Numbered from the stretch's first letter, positions 26,328 to 36,282 are shown. The stretch: DNA of 64,000 nt from Vibrio sp. S9_S30 (GCF_014694455.1 NZ_JAAUWT010000009.1:167593-231592), one strand, 5' to 3'. A program made the numbers and translations. Notes: a model not told the origin generated them from the sequence alone.

Positions 26328-28001
26328 TTACTTACACGCGCCTAAGTTTGCCCAAACGTCCCACGGACCTGAGTTTTGCTCTGGGTTTGCGCCTTGCGTC
26401 CACCAAGCGGCTTGGTATTTCACACCGTTGTGCTGTACGGAATCTCCCGTTAGGTAAACCGTTTTCTCATCCCAAATGGCTAAGCCTGCACACAAACTGC
26501 CGCCGGTTGAATCTTTTTTCACTGTAATACTTTGAGTGTACGCATCCGATAAGTTCGCATCATCAGTGACAACGAGTTTTACCGTGTAAGTACCATCAGC
26601 TAGGTAGGTATGCGAAGGCTTGGCTGAGCTAGCATGGCTACCATTTCCAAAGTCCCAGCTGTAATTCAGCGATGCCCCTTCGTGATCAAACGACTTAGAG
26701 CCATCAAACGTACAGGCGAGTTTAGTACAGCTGAAGGTGAAATCGGCAACAGGAGGGCGGTTCACATCAATAATGTCTACGTAGCTGTTCGGAACGCCCG
26801 CAGGGAAGTAAGAAGAGACTTTTGGCCAAATCTTACTGATGTGCGCGCCTTTGTTGTAACAGCCACCAAGGTGGTGCAGTGCGATAACACGGTTGCTTGA
26901 TGCCGCTAAAACAGGGGAGCCAGAAGATCCGCCTTCCGTATCGCACAAGTAACCGGCATCGGTATTGGTTCCACGGCCATTCACAACGGGGCGATCGACC
27001 TGACAAACACCCGTGTAGTCTGTTTCGATGCCGAGCTCTTTCTTACGCCCGCCTGGGTGCTGAGGAATAAATATGCGCTCAGACAATGAAGGAATTCTCG
27101 GATCCAAGCCTAGGTGACCAAATTGCGTGATTCTGGCAAAATCTTTGACATTAAAGAGTGTGTAATCGAGCGTGTAATCCGTAGAAAGAAGTTGGTTAGC
27201 TTGGACTTTTACGGTAGTGGCACTGGCGCCACCGCAGCTTGCTTGTTGGTAGTTAAACCACACTTCGGTTGACGCCGCTTCTGCCGCTGATTCAACGCAG
27301 TGGTTATTGGTCATCATCAAATTATCCGGACCGACACGCCATGCGGTACATAAGCTGCGTCCGCCGATCAGTAATCGAGCCACAGGGCGTGACAGAGCGT
27401 ATTCGGTTGGGTGAGAACCCTCATAACATACGGCAGCTTTTTTCTGGTCAGTCCCACAGATGGATTCTGTACCATCTGGGTTCACGTTGATGATGGTATC
27501 GATTTCGGCTTGCGTTTTGCCTTTCTGATATTGGTCGATCACCACATTGAATACGCTGTTTGGATCCTTCGCTTTACCAATGACGTTAACTTGCACGGTG
27601 TCCCCTTGAATCGACATCGCCGAGAAGCGGTTTACCCCATCATCTCCGGCATTGGAATCGTAGGTTTTTGCCGTATTTAACCCCGGTCCGTAGTGCAACA
27701 CTTCGCTTCTGTCTGGTGATGAAAGTTCAATCGCCATGCCTTCCGGCACTTGAAATTGCGAGAAGTGGACTTTAATGAAGCTGGCATTTGGGGAGTAGAG
27801 TCGGTTTGTGTTCTCTTCATGACCTTGCGTGGCAGATAAAGACAATTGTGCGACTACTTTCTCTGAGATGGTTGGTAAAACATCCGGAATTTGGTTGTTC
27901 GTCGCGAAGCTTGACGTTGCGGTTGCTATACCGATTGCCAGAGTACTGATGGCAATAAGTTGTGACTTTCTCTTCTTAATTTGTGTCATGGTATGGTTCA
28001 T
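26328..28001 (-). CDS. Secreted lysyl-endopeptidase-like S1 protease with PKD and chitin-binding domains
   Basis: A 557-residue secreted protein. The signal peptide ends about residue 34 (SSFA). The pro-region covers 35-180 and the trypsin-fold domain 181-405, with H234 (TNNHC), D279 (LDYTLF) and S360 (GGSSGSP); D354 six residues before Ser occupies the S1 specificity position. This fits the lysyl endopeptidase/achromolysin type. A PKD domain (about 415-496, PVADFTFS, YSWDFGNG, TYTVKLVVTD) and a ChtBD3/CBM5-12 module (about 504-557, IWDEKTVYLTGDSV, YQAAWW) follow. It probably binds chitin-bearing surfaces and degrades attached protein. It forms a single-gene unit. Confidence 0.93.
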   Translation of the reverse strand: MNHTMTQIKKRKSQLIAISTLAIGIATATSSFATNNQIPDVLPTISEKVVAQLSLSATQGHEENTNRLYSPNASFIKVHFSQFQVPEGMAIELSSPDRSEVLHYGPGLNTAKTYDSNAGDDGVNRFSAMSIQGDTVQVNVIGKAKDPNSVFNVVIDQYQKGKTQAEIDTIINVNPDGTESICGTDQKKAAVCYEGSHPTEYALSRPVARLLIGGRSLCTAWRVGPDNLMMTNNHCVESAAEAASTEVWFNYQQASCGGASATTVKVQANQLLSTDYTLDYTLFNVKDFARITQFGHLGLDPRIPSLSERIFIPQHPGGRKKELGIETDYTGVCQVDRPVVNGRGTNTDAGYLCDTEGGSSGSPVLAASSNRVIALHHLGGCYNKGAHISKIWPKVSSYFPAGVPNSYVDIIDVNRPPVADFTFSCTKLACTFDGSKSFDHEGASLNYSWDFGNGSHASSAKPSHTYLADGTYTVKLVVTDDANLSDAYTQSITVKKDSTGGSLCAGLAIWDEKTVYLTGDSVQHNGVKYQAAWWTQGANPEQNSGPWDVWANLGACK

Positions 28002-28312
28002 TTTTTAATTCCATTTTATGCATCTGTAAAGTTCAGCCTCGCAGGTATCTCTCTATCTAAGTGCAAAAGTCCCTAAATAATGAAACTGCCCTTTTCTTCG
28101 AGGCACTCAAAATCTAGTTGGAATTGATGGTTTCGCTTTAAATAAGCGTAATAAATTCAAGTTATATTAATAAGTTATGAGAAGAGTTCGGGTTAAGTGA
28201 AATTAACAAATTGCACATTTAATGAATTAGTGACTGCGTTCTAAATTGTGGATGCCTTTCGCTCAAACCAGAGGCGATGAAGTGTCTGCCGCCATCACGT
28301 ATCCTCATTTAA

Positions 28313-28348
28313 AAAGCTAAAGCTAAAGCTAAAGCTAAAGCTAAAGCT
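28313..28348. repeat. Hexanucleotide repeat (AAAGCT)6
   Basis: Six perfect copies of AAAGCT run without interruption about 310 bases upstream of the protease start. Uninterrupted 6-mers are prone to slippage and may vary in copy number between strains. Confidence 0.97.
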
Positions 28349-28445
28349 AACGGCGAATTCCGATCACCGTCGAGGCATACGCTGGCATAGTTAACCTGAA
28401 CTAGGGATAAGACGTTATTTATGAAGGTATTTTGTTGTACCATTT

Positions 28446-28512
28446 AAAAAAGCACCGTCTTTTTGAATGATGCCATTAAAGATCGAATGCCTTCAAAAAG
28501 AGAGTGCTTTTA
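28446..28512 (-). terminator. Terminator of the yegD-type gene
   Basis: Arms AAAAGCAC and GTGCTTTT plus an inner CTTTTTGAA/TTCAAAAAG pair form a long interrupted stem downstream of the stop at 28551. Confidence 0.75.
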
Positions 28513-28550
28513 AAAATAACTTGGTAATCAATGTTCTAGTGAGTGGTGTG

Positions 28551-29921
28551 TTACTGGAAGCAGGTTTTTGCCCAATACGTTAGCCCAGCCGTTACCGAGC
28601 CAAAGTAACTACCGCTAACCATCGGGATATTAGGTAGCTGAGCTTCAATTGCTTTTCGTAAAATCGGAGAGCGGGCGCTACCACCGGTTAAGTAAATGGC
28701 GTCTGGCATTGTTCCACCTAATTTCACGGCTTCGGTGACCAAATCCATCATTTTTTCTTGGGGTGTCGAGACCGCTTCAGCCATCTGAGCTTGCGAGATA
28801 TCCACTTCCAACATTGCAGACATCAAATTCAGTTGGGTGGTGAATAGCGGTGCATCAGAAAGTGCAATTTTGGCTTGCTCAGCTTGGCGGATAATGCTGT
28901 ACCCAAGTGTTTCCAAGTACACTTGCAACAAGTGTGCGATTTTGTTTGGCTCTTGTGCTTCTTTTTTTAACTGTTTGAGTATTTTGTGATTGTCTCTGCC
29001 ATAAAAGTCGCGCTGCGCTTCAACATTGTTGATGGCGATAGGGTTCCAAAACTGATTTAACGGGATATCGATGCCCGCACTCGTTTTCGATCCTTTACCC
29101 AATGCTGGCATAAGCTGCTTGAAGGCAAGGTATATGTCGAAGTCATTCCCTCCGACTCGCTGACCACTGTGCGCTAACAAGCTGTTGGTTCGGTCGGTTT
29201 GGCGTGCCCAGTCGGGTCCCATTTCGATCAAGGAACAGTCGGTGGTACCACCGCCGATATCGACCACCAAAACGATTTTGTTTTCACTCAACGTGTTTTC
29301 GTAATCAAGACCGGCCGCTACAGGCTCAAACTGGAATTCAATGTTGCGAAATCCTGCTCGCGTTGCCGCTTTTCGCAAAATGGTTTCGGCTTGCTGGTTG
29401 GAATCTTCGCCGCCACGACCATGGAAGTTGATTGGTCTGCCAATCACAGCATCGTTAATCATTTGATTGGTACGGTGCTCGGCATTGTTTTTGATATTGA
29501 CCATCATTGAACAGACCAAATCTTCAAAAAATCGGATTTGGACATCATGCAAGCCTTTGGCACCAAGGAAGGACTTTGGTGACTTAACGTAATACACCTC
29601 CCGCGGGTCTTCGAGGTATAAATCCAACGCTGCTTGACCAAACACAATGTCTTCTGGCAAGACTTCAATACCTTCTTCGCGGTTAAAAGCGATGGAGCGT
29701 TTGAGCACTTGTTCGCCAATCGAATCGCTGGGTGAGATACCGTGATGGCGAAACAACGCTTCCGATACTGCTTCGCGTGTTGGGGCACATAGAGTGGAGG
29801 GAATGAATTCGTTGTTATTTTCTAATGGGATTAATACGGGCTTATCTTTTCCAGATGTTGTGTCTTTCACCATGGACGCTACCGAGCAATTTGCGGTGCC
29901 ATAATCAAAACCTATGTACAT
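28551..29921 (-). CDS. yegD: Hsp70-family protein of the YegD type
   Basis: A 456-residue protein holding the Hsp70 ATPase fold without the substrate-binding domain. Nucleotide motifs are IGFDYGTANCSVA (residues 3-15, phosphate 1), VVDIGGGTTDCSL (about 218-230, phosphate 2) and YLTGGSARSPIL (near 415, adenosine). Length and motifs fit E. coli YegD, a chaperone-like ATPase of unknown role. The start has GGGAG just upstream. The 5' end and upstream region of this gene occur in broken form three more times at 31815-31924, 33960-34058 and 36040-36151. Confidence 0.92.
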   Translation of the reverse strand: MYIGFDYGTANCSVASMVKDTTSGKDKPVLIPLENNNEFIPSTLCAPTREAVSEALFRHHGISPSDSIGEQVLKRSIAFNREEGIEVLPEDIVFGQAALDLYLEDPREVYYVKSPKSFLGAKGLHDVQIRFFEDLVCSMMVNIKNNAEHRTNQMINDAVIGRPINFHGRGGEDSNQQAETILRKAATRAGFRNIEFQFEPVAAGLDYENTLSENKIVLVVDIGGGTTDCSLIEMGPDWARQTDRTNSLLAHSGQRVGGNDFDIYLAFKQLMPALGKGSKTSAGIDIPLNQFWNPIAINNVEAQRDFYGRDNHKILKQLKKEAQEPNKIAHLLQVYLETLGYSIIRQAEQAKIALSDAPLFTTQLNLMSAMLEVDISQAQMAEAVSTPQEKMMDLVTEAVKLGGTMPDAIYLTGGSARSPILRKAIEAQLPNIPMVSGSYFGSVTAGLTYWAKTCFQ

Positions 29922-30408
29922 GTCATCTCCCGTATTTGAGTGAAAAGGTCAGCGATACTACAGCAAATGGTTGAGAAAATATATGAGATGAGTTCACGTT
30001 TTCTATCGAGTGGGAAATCATTTACTGTGGAGCGCATGGTGAGGTCTATATAGGACAACGCTAAGAGAATAGGGGGGAGAGCTAGAAAATTTCAGGTTTT
30101 TAAAAAATATTTTAATCGCTGGCTGGGGATCAATGAAAGGGAATATCGACATTGACGAAAAAATGCAAAGTTAATAGTTTCTATCCGATCATCGGTACGT
30201 TGGGGAGCCAGTAAACATAAGGGATGCAGTGTTATGTGAGCTGGCTTCTGGCTAAGTAAACTTTGCTAACTATGAACTTTGTTAACTTATGAACTTTGTT
30301 AACTTATGTACTTTGTTAACTATAAACCTCGCTAACCAAGAGATACGGATGCCTTTGGTGTTGGAATCATTTTCTGACGTTTATATAAAAAATATATAGG
30401 GAAACATA
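29922..30408. other. Divergent promoter region of yegD and the first array gene
   Basis: This 487-bp region holds promoters for both genes and a 17-bp tandem repeat (30259-30337). Its sequence is echoed, diverged, upstream of the other three array genes (for example GCTGGCTGRRGATCAATGAA and TAAGGGATG blocks). Confidence 0.6.
30259..30337. repeat. 17-bp tandem repeat upstream of the first array gene
   Basis: About five units of the form AACTTTGTTAACTTATG begin near 30259, 30275, 30292, 30309 and 30326, with the outer ones diverged. It lies about 70-150 bases before the start codon, a position that could affect expression. Confidence 0.85.
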
Positions 30409-31707
30409 ATGAAAGCCTTAAATCTCTCTAAGCTGTCACTTGCAGCTGCATTTGCTCTGTGCTCTACAGCAGCATTCGCCCAATCACCAGATTATTTGGA
30501 TATAGTAGAAGGGCGTACTCTAAGCTACTTAAATTCTTCGGATAGCCAATCCCCAAAAATGTTGATAACTTTTGCAGAGCAATCTCATGCGGGCTCCATT
30601 GCATTTAACCTTGACCACACTTGTGGCTACGTTACGGGTACGTTGAAAGCGATTAACCCTGGTAGTTTGGATTCTGATGCGAAGATCACACTCAATAAGT
30701 TTGGCGGTACTCGTCAATGTACAGCGGAAGAGTTTGAAGATCTTCGAACATTGGTCAGCGCAGACAAAATCAGTAATTTTAGGTTGGCTTATTTTCATAT
30801 GGAAGTATCTTCCAAGGTCACTGGCGCTAAGATATTATTTACTGATATTACCGATGACATAAAGCCGCAGCGAGCTCGACAAGCGGTGCTCGACTCTTAC
30901 TGGGTAAGAAATGACGCTACATCCGACAGCCAGTCCGATGAGAAACCTTCTGTTGCTCCTTATTTGGAAAGAGTTCAAACAGACCACCCGTTTTTGGTGG
31001 TTCACAATAATGCATTACGCATCTTTGAAACCGATAGAACGGATACAGGTATCGCCGCAGAAACTCTTGTAGGCAGTATCAGCATCAAGAATCGTTTAGC
31101 GCCATTGTCTGGAAATAAAGGAACGACATTGACGTTTGACAGAAAATATATAAATGACCACTATTCAAATGGTATTAATTTTACTGAGGGATCTATTGAG
31201 TTTGATGATTTTTATTGGTTGCAAAAGATATTTTTGACGTGGCCTGGGGAGTTGAGAGCTAAAAACCGCTTTCAAGTGAATGGTGATTCGCTAATACTGT
31301 CTTCCGATACCTCTGATGAAAGCTTTACGTTTAATCGTTTGGTTAAACTCGCCAATATTGAAGATCTTAAAAATACAGAGTGGGTCGGTAGTATTGCAAA
31401 CGAGAATGTGACGGTAAGATATAGCAGCCACTCCTTGAAAGAGATGATACTTGCTGTGGAAGGTAGAAGCTCAAGAGTTTTCGTTAAGCTGAATACCAAC
31501 AAGAGTGATTCGTTTAGTAAAGCAGAAGTGGTGAGCTCACTCGGTCGATATTCTTTGGCTACAACGCTGAGCAATGCATTCCCAGACCTGAAATCGATTG
31601 TAGTGGATTACTCCGATGCGAATAACCGTAAGCTTCATATAGTGACACAAAGTGAAATCTTCTCGCTGACAGAGAAACGCGCATCGACTCCTATCACTTT
31701 TAATTAA
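30409..31707 (+). CDS. Secreted array protein 1 (tandem paralogue family, META-like N-terminal half)
   Basis: A 432-residue secreted protein with a signal peptide ending AFAQ (1-24) and no lipobox. I do not recognise a named family. Residues 50-115 (MLITF, DHTCGYVTGTL with C72, NKFGGTRQC with C104, then EEFEDLRTL) resemble the META/HslJ pattern, in which GCN-x-G and T-x-x-x-C loops are followed by E-x-x-F-x-x-L; the two Cys could form a disulfide. Later shared motifs are RARQAVLDSYW, PFLVVHNNALRIFE, NRFQVNGDSL, IEDLKNTEWVGSI and LDYSDANNRKLHIVTQ-like C-terminus. This is the most diverged copy and has its own RBS (AGGG). Function is unknown. Confidence 0.8.
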   Translation: MKALNLSKLSLAAAFALCSTAAFAQSPDYLDIVEGRTLSYLNSSDSQSPKMLITFAEQSHAGSIAFNLDHTCGYVTGTLKAINPGSLDSDAKITLNKFGGTRQCTAEEFEDLRTLVSADKISNFRLAYFHMEVSSKVTGAKILFTDITDDIKPQRARQAVLDSYWVRNDATSDSQSDEKPSVAPYLERVQTDHPFLVVHNNALRIFETDRTDTGIAAETLVGSISIKNRLAPLSGNKGTTLTFDRKYINDHYSNGINFTEGSIEFDDFYWLQKIFLTWPGELRAKNRFQVNGDSLILSSDTSDESFTFNRLVKLANIEDLKNTEWVGSIANENVTVRYSSHSLKEMILAVEGRSSRVFVKLNTNKSDSFSKAEVVSSLGRYSLATTLSNAFPDLKSIVVDYSDANNRKLHIVTQSEIFSLTEKRASTPITFN

Positions 31708-31740
31708 ATTCGCTTTTTAGGCTAACCAAGCCCTCTGATG

Positions 31741-31770
31741 GCCCAATCGAATAAACGATTGGGCTTTTTT
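31741..31770 (+). terminator. Terminator of array gene 1
   Basis: GCCCAATCG-AATAAA-CGATTGGGC followed by TTTTTT, 33 bases after the stop. Confidence 0.95.
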
Positions 31771-31814
31771 CGTTTTATTTCTTTCAACGTAAGTGACCAT
31801 GATGTTCCCATTTT

Positions 31815-31924
31815 TGGCGATATTGACCAATCTTTCCTTGATGTTGTGTCTTTTACCATGATCGCTATTTTTCTATGGAGGCTACCGAGCACTTTTCGGT
31901 GCCATAGTCAAAACCTATGCACAT
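31815..31924 (-). pseudogene. Broken 5' fragment of yegD, copy 1
   Basis: Starting at ATG 31924 the minus strand reads MCIGFDYGTEKCSVASIEK and then TAG, matching the YegD N-terminus; a second frame from 31859 continues MVKDTTSRKD, matching YegD residues 17-26. Similarity fades beyond that. The 792-bp gap 31708-32499 also holds the array-gene 1 terminator and the promoter region of array gene 2; I see no other gene in it. Confidence 0.85.
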
Positions 31925-32499
31925 GTCATCTTCCTTATTTGAGTGAAAAAGGTCGCGATTCTACATGAAAGTATGTCATGACGAAACCTTCAATATTATT
32001 ATGAATGAAAGCCACACCTAATAAATAAGATATACCGTTCTAAAATAAGGCTAATTAAGTCACTTGGGTGTATTTAAGTCGTTTGGTATATCTAAGAAAC
32101 CAATCGTTACTGTGCAACGTATGGTTATCTTTACTTGAAGAAATGGAAGCCTAAAATAAATTTCATCAATTTTAAGATTTATTTAAAAGCTGGCTGAAGA
32201 TCAATGAAAGAGAACACCGTCATTGACGATGAAATATGAAATCAATAGCTTCAGAATGCCATCGAAACTTCGAAAGGATAATGAATATAAGGGATGGAGT
32301 CCTATATGAATTGGCTGAGTATAAGATCTCGATGTTTTAATTTTTGGAATTATTTTTTACTCGTATTCCATTATCTGTTGTTTAAATGCTTATTTTATTA
32401 AGCGTTTAACTGTGCCAGTAATTTATTTTATTTATATACGTCATTGCGAATTATCGCAGAATTTCTGACATCTAAATAAAGATAATACAGGAGAACATA

Positions 32500-33825
32500 A
32501 TGAAAACCTTGAATATTTCTAAATTGTCGCTTGCAGTTGCATTTACTCTGTCTACGGCGCCAGTTTTAGCTCAATCGTCACTTCTAGAAGACTTCGAAGG
32601 GCGCATCTTGTCCTACGCGGAGTTTGTCGATAATGAACGAAACCAAAAAATGTTGATGACATTTGGGGAGCAATCTAAAGCGGGTTCCATCGCATTTAAC
32701 CTTGACCATACGTGTGGCTATGTTTCGGGTACGCTAAACCTGAATGATCCTGCCAACTCGGATAGTCGTGAGATAAATATCAAACTCAACAAGTTTGGTA
32801 GTACCCATGCATGCAGCGCGGAGGATTTTAATGAACTTCGAACGCTGGTAACCGCAGACGACGTTTTCTCCCTTAGGCTCTTTACTCAGGAAACATACTT
32901 CTCTTCTAAAACCACTGGTTCTAATTTGAGATTTAGTGATGTGACAAAAGACGCAGAGGAGCAACGTGCTCGACAGGCGATACTCGATTCTTACTGGATA
33001 AAAGAATACGATCCTGAAACGGACACTAACTACAAGGAGCCGACCTCCGCTTCTGTTTATGAGTACTTGAAAGGAATTCAGCACCCGCTAGACCTTTCTA
33101 AGTTTGTGGGCCCCGAAAGTTCGGTTGTTCACCATCAGGGGTTACGAATCTTTAGCAGCGATAAAACACCTACAGGGATCGCAACAGAAACCCTTGTTTA
33201 CTCGTTCAAGGTTTCAAATGAAACAGTGGGTGGGAAGGCTGGAGCAGGGACTAAGTTCTTTTTCGACGAGAGGACAGATAGAGATGCTTTCGATTTGACA
33301 CAAGGGTCTATTGAATTTGGTCATTTTTTCTGGGCTTCGAGGATAGGTTTGAGTTGGCCTGGTCTGCTGCAATCTAAAAACCGTTTTAACGTTAATGGTC
33401 ATTCGTTAACGCTGTCTTCCGATGATGCGTCTAGCAGACCATTTAAGTATAAACGTTTTATTAAATCGGCCACTATTGAAGACCTAAAAAATACAGATTG
33501 GACAGGTAGCATAGAAAACGAAAAGGTTACGGCGAAGTTTACCAGCCACTCCTTGGACACGATGATACTGAATGTGGAAAGTGCAAACTCTAAAGCTCTT
33601 GTGAAACTGAGCGCGAATAAGAGCGGTTCGCTCGATAAAGCGGAAGTTGTGAGTGCATCCAGAGGGCATGCTGTGACCACAACGTTGAACAATACTTTAC
33701 CAGAAGCGAAGTTGGTTGTTTTGGATTACTCCGATGCGAATAACCGTAAGCTTCATATTGTTACAGAAAGTAAAATCTTCTCACTGACTGAGAAAGGCGC
33801 ATCGACTCCTATCACTTTTAATTAA
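32500..33825 (+). CDS. Secreted array protein 2 (tandem paralogue)
   Basis: A 441-residue paralogue with signal peptide ending VLAQ (1-24). It has an ACAGGAGAAC RBS shared with copies 3 and 4. META-like loop Cys residues are C72 (DHTCGYVSGTL) and C105 (THACSAEDF). Compared with copy 1, the stretch about 165-260 is the most different and contains an extra segment (YDPETDTNYKEPTS). The C-terminal LVVLDYSDANNRKLHIVTE and SLTEKGASTPITFN are almost identical across the family. There is no catalytic motif that I can identify; the likely location is periplasmic or extracellular. Confidence 0.8.
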   Translation: MKTLNISKLSLAVAFTLSTAPVLAQSSLLEDFEGRILSYAEFVDNERNQKMLMTFGEQSKAGSIAFNLDHTCGYVSGTLNLNDPANSDSREINIKLNKFGSTHACSAEDFNELRTLVTADDVFSLRLFTQETYFSSKTTGSNLRFSDVTKDAEEQRARQAILDSYWIKEYDPETDTNYKEPTSASVYEYLKGIQHPLDLSKFVGPESSVVHHQGLRIFSSDKTPTGIATETLVYSFKVSNETVGGKAGAGTKFFFDERTDRDAFDLTQGSIEFGHFFWASRIGLSWPGLLQSKNRFNVNGHSLTLSSDDASSRPFKYKRFIKSATIEDLKNTDWTGSIENEKVTAKFTSHSLDTMILNVESANSKALVKLSANKSGSLDKAEVVSASRGHAVTTTLNNTLPEAKLVVLDYSDANNRKLHIVTESKIFSLTEKGASTPITFN

Positions 33826-33857
33826 ATTCGCTTTTTAGGCTAACCAAGCCCTCTGAT

Positions 33858-33888
33858 AGCCCAATCGAATAAACGATTGGGCTTTTTT
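33858..33888 (+). terminator. Terminator of array gene 2
   Basis: AGCCCAATCG-AATAAA-CGATTGGGCT followed by TTTTT. Confidence 0.95.
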
Positions 33889-33944
33889 CGTTTTATTTCT
33901 TTCAACGTAAGTGACCATGATGTTCCCATTTTTGGCGATATTGA

Positions 33945-34058
33945 CCAATCTTTCCTTGATGTTGTGTCTTTTACCATGATCGCTATTTTGCCATGATCGT
34001 TATTTTCTATGGAGGCTACCGAGCAATTTTCGGTGCCATAGTCAAAACCTATGCACAT
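33945..34058 (-). pseudogene. Broken 5' fragment of yegD, copy 2
   Basis: From ATG 34058 the minus strand reads MCIGFDYGTENCSVASIE, then an extra NNDHGKIAI, then MVKDTTSRKD, so it stays in frame across a 9-10 residue insertion that copy 1 lacks, and then loses similarity to YegD. The frame stays open to 33840 but the rest is not YegD-like. The 799-bp gap 33826-34624 otherwise holds the terminator and the upstream region of array gene 3. Confidence 0.85.
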
Positions 34059-34624
34059 GTCATTTTCCTTATTTGAGTGAAAAAGGTCGCGATTCTACAT
34101 GAAAGTATGTCATGACGAAACCTTCAATATTATTATGAATGAAAGCCACACCTAATAAATAAGATATACCGTTCTGAAATAAGGCTAATTAAGTCACTTG
34201 GGTGTATTTAAGTCATTTTGGTATATAAGGAACCATTATTTACTGTGTATCATATTGTAATATTTATTTGAAATGGTGTTTCAAAATAAATTTCATTAAT
34301 TTTAATATTTATTTAAAAGCTGGCTGAAGATCAATGAAAGAGAACGTTCTCATTGACGATGAAATGCAAAATCAATAGCTTCAAAATGCCATCGAAACTT
34401 CGAAAGGGCAATGAATATAAGGGATGGAGTCCTATATGAACTGATTGAGTAGAAGGTGTTGGTGGTTTGATTTTTGGAATCATTTTCTGATCGCATTCCA
34501 TTTTCTGTTGTTTTAATTCTTATTTTCTTAAGCAAATAATAACTTCAGATGCCCATTTTGTTATACGTCAGTGCGAATTCAAACAGAATCTCTGACGTTT
34601 TAAAAGATAATACAGGAGAACATA

Positions 34625-35932
34625 ATGAAAACCCTGAATATTTCTAAATTGTCGCTTGCAGTTGCATTTACTCTGTTTACGGCGCCAGCTTTAGCTCAAT
34701 CGTCACTTCTAGAAAACTTCGAAGGGCGCATCTTTGCCTATGCAGACTTGGTCGATAATGAATTAAACCAAAAAATGTTGATGACATTTGAAGAGCACTC
34801 TCAAGCGGATTCCATCGCATTTAGCATTGACCATACGTGTGGCTATGTTTCGGGTACGCTAAACCTGAATGATCCTGCCAGTGTTTCGGGTGGTGAAGTG
34901 AATATCAAACTCAACAAGTTTGGTAGTCCCCATGGGTGTAACCTTGAGGAGAATGATGATCTTCGAACGTTGCGAACCGCAAACAACATTGAGAGTGATC
35001 GTGGGCCGCTCACCACGAAAGTGGTACTGTCTTCTAAAGGCACTGGTTCTCAGTTGAAATTTCTTGATGTGACAAAATACGTAAACAAGCGACATGCTCG
35101 ACAGGCGATACTCGATTCTTACTGGGTACACACGGACACGGACGCCGAGGAGTTGGGCTCCGCTGCCGTTCATACGTACTTAAAGGGAATACAGCAACTG
35201 CCACGAACAGGAGCTTTGGTTACTCACAATCGCGGGCTACGAATCCATGAAAGCAATAGAACAGATACAGGTATCTCAACAGAAACCTTTTTGGGCGGCT
35301 CGCACAAGATCTCAAATGAATCGGTGGATCTGTTCGCAAATAACAGTCCAGGAACTAAATTTTCTTTCGATAAGAGGACAGATGCAGATGAATACGATTT
35401 GACACAAGGGTCTATTCATATTGGTAAATTGAATGTGCCTCATAAGATATTTTATCCATGGGCTGTGCTGCTGCAATCTCAAAACCGTTTTCAAATTAAT
35501 GGCAATTCGTTAACGCTGACTTCTGATAATGCGTCTAGCAATCCAATAATGTTTAAACGTTTTACCAAAGTGGCCAAGATTGAAGACCTAAAAAATACAA
35601 ATTGGGTTGGTAGCATAGGAAACGAAAAGATTACGGCGAGGTTTACAAGCCACTCTTTGGACGAGATGCTACTGAAATTGGAAAGTAAAAATTTCGAGGC
35701 TTATTTGAGACCGAGCGCGAAGAATAAGAGCGGCTCGCTTGATAAAGCGGAAGTTGTGATTGCACCCAGTGGGCATGCTGTGACCACAGCGTTGAACAAT
35801 GCATTACCAGAAATGAAGTTGATGGTTTTGGACTACTCGGATGCGAATAGCCGTCGCCTTCATATTGTTACGCAAAATGAAATCTTCTCACTGACTGAAA
35901 AAGGCGCATCGACTCCCATCACTTTTAATTAA
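34625..35932 (+). CDS. Secreted array protein 3 (tandem paralogue)
   Basis: A 435-residue paralogue with signal peptide ending ALAQ (1-24). The paired Cys are C72 and C105 (SPHGCNLEEN). The middle third differs strongly from copies 2 and 4 (for example residues 115-135 and 195-260), and it carries several positive residues in RPSAKNKSGS near 360. Signal peptide, the HTCGYVSGTLNLNDPA block and the last 60 residues match copy 2 closely, consistent with recent duplication or conversion. Function is unknown. Confidence 0.8.
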   Translation: MKTLNISKLSLAVAFTLFTAPALAQSSLLENFEGRIFAYADLVDNELNQKMLMTFEEHSQADSIAFSIDHTCGYVSGTLNLNDPASVSGGEVNIKLNKFGSPHGCNLEENDDLRTLRTANNIESDRGPLTTKVVLSSKGTGSQLKFLDVTKYVNKRHARQAILDSYWVHTDTDAEELGSAAVHTYLKGIQQLPRTGALVTHNRGLRIHESNRTDTGISTETFLGGSHKISNESVDLFANNSPGTKFSFDKRTDADEYDLTQGSIHIGKLNVPHKIFYPWAVLLQSQNRFQINGNSLTLTSDNASSNPIMFKRFTKVAKIEDLKNTNWVGSIGNEKITARFTSHSLDEMLLKLESKNFEAYLRPSAKNKSGSLDKAEVVIAPSGHAVTTALNNALPEMKLMVLDYSDANSRRLHIVTQNEIFSLTEKGASTPITFN

Positions 35933-35964
35933 ATTCGCTTTTTAGGCTAACCAAGCCCTCTGAT

Positions 35965-35995
35965 AGCCCAATCGAATAAACGATTGGGCTTTTTT
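35965..35995 (+). terminator. Terminator of array gene 3
   Basis: AGCCCAATCG-AATAAA-CGATTGGGCT followed by TTTTT. Confidence 0.95.
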
Positions 35996-36039
35996 CGTTT
36001 TATTTCTTTTAACATAAGTGGTCATGATATTCCCATTTT

Positions 36040-36151
36040 TTGGCGATATTGACCAATCTTTTCCTGATGTTGTGTCTTTTAACATAACCGCTATTTTACT
36101 ATGGACGCTACCGAGCAATTTGCGGATGCTTTCATTAAAATTTATGTGCAT
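36040..36151 (-). pseudogene. Broken 5' fragment of yegD, copy 3 (most eroded)
   Basis: From 36151 the minus strand contains a start and then LLGSVHSKIAVMLKDTTSGKD; the first 12 codons no longer match YegD, but the DNA GAGCAATTTGCGG and GACGCTACC blocks do. The 847-bp gap 35933-36779 also holds the terminator and a 19-bp tandem repeat; I see no other gene in it. Confidence 0.75.
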
Positions 36152-36282
36152 GTCACCTTCCGTATTTGAGTGAAAAAGGTCGGTGATTCTACATGAAAGG
36201 ATGTGATGACGAAACTTCAAATATTTTCATGAATGACAGCTCCACCTAATAAATGAGATATACCGTTCTGAAACCCGCATAT

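Larger units (their letters stand above)
28002..28550. other. Promoter region of the protease gene with hexanucleotide repeat
   Basis: This 549-bp gap holds the upstream region of the protease gene, the (AAAGCT)6 tract at 28313-28348 and the yegD terminator. I see no coding sequence in it. Confidence 0.55.
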
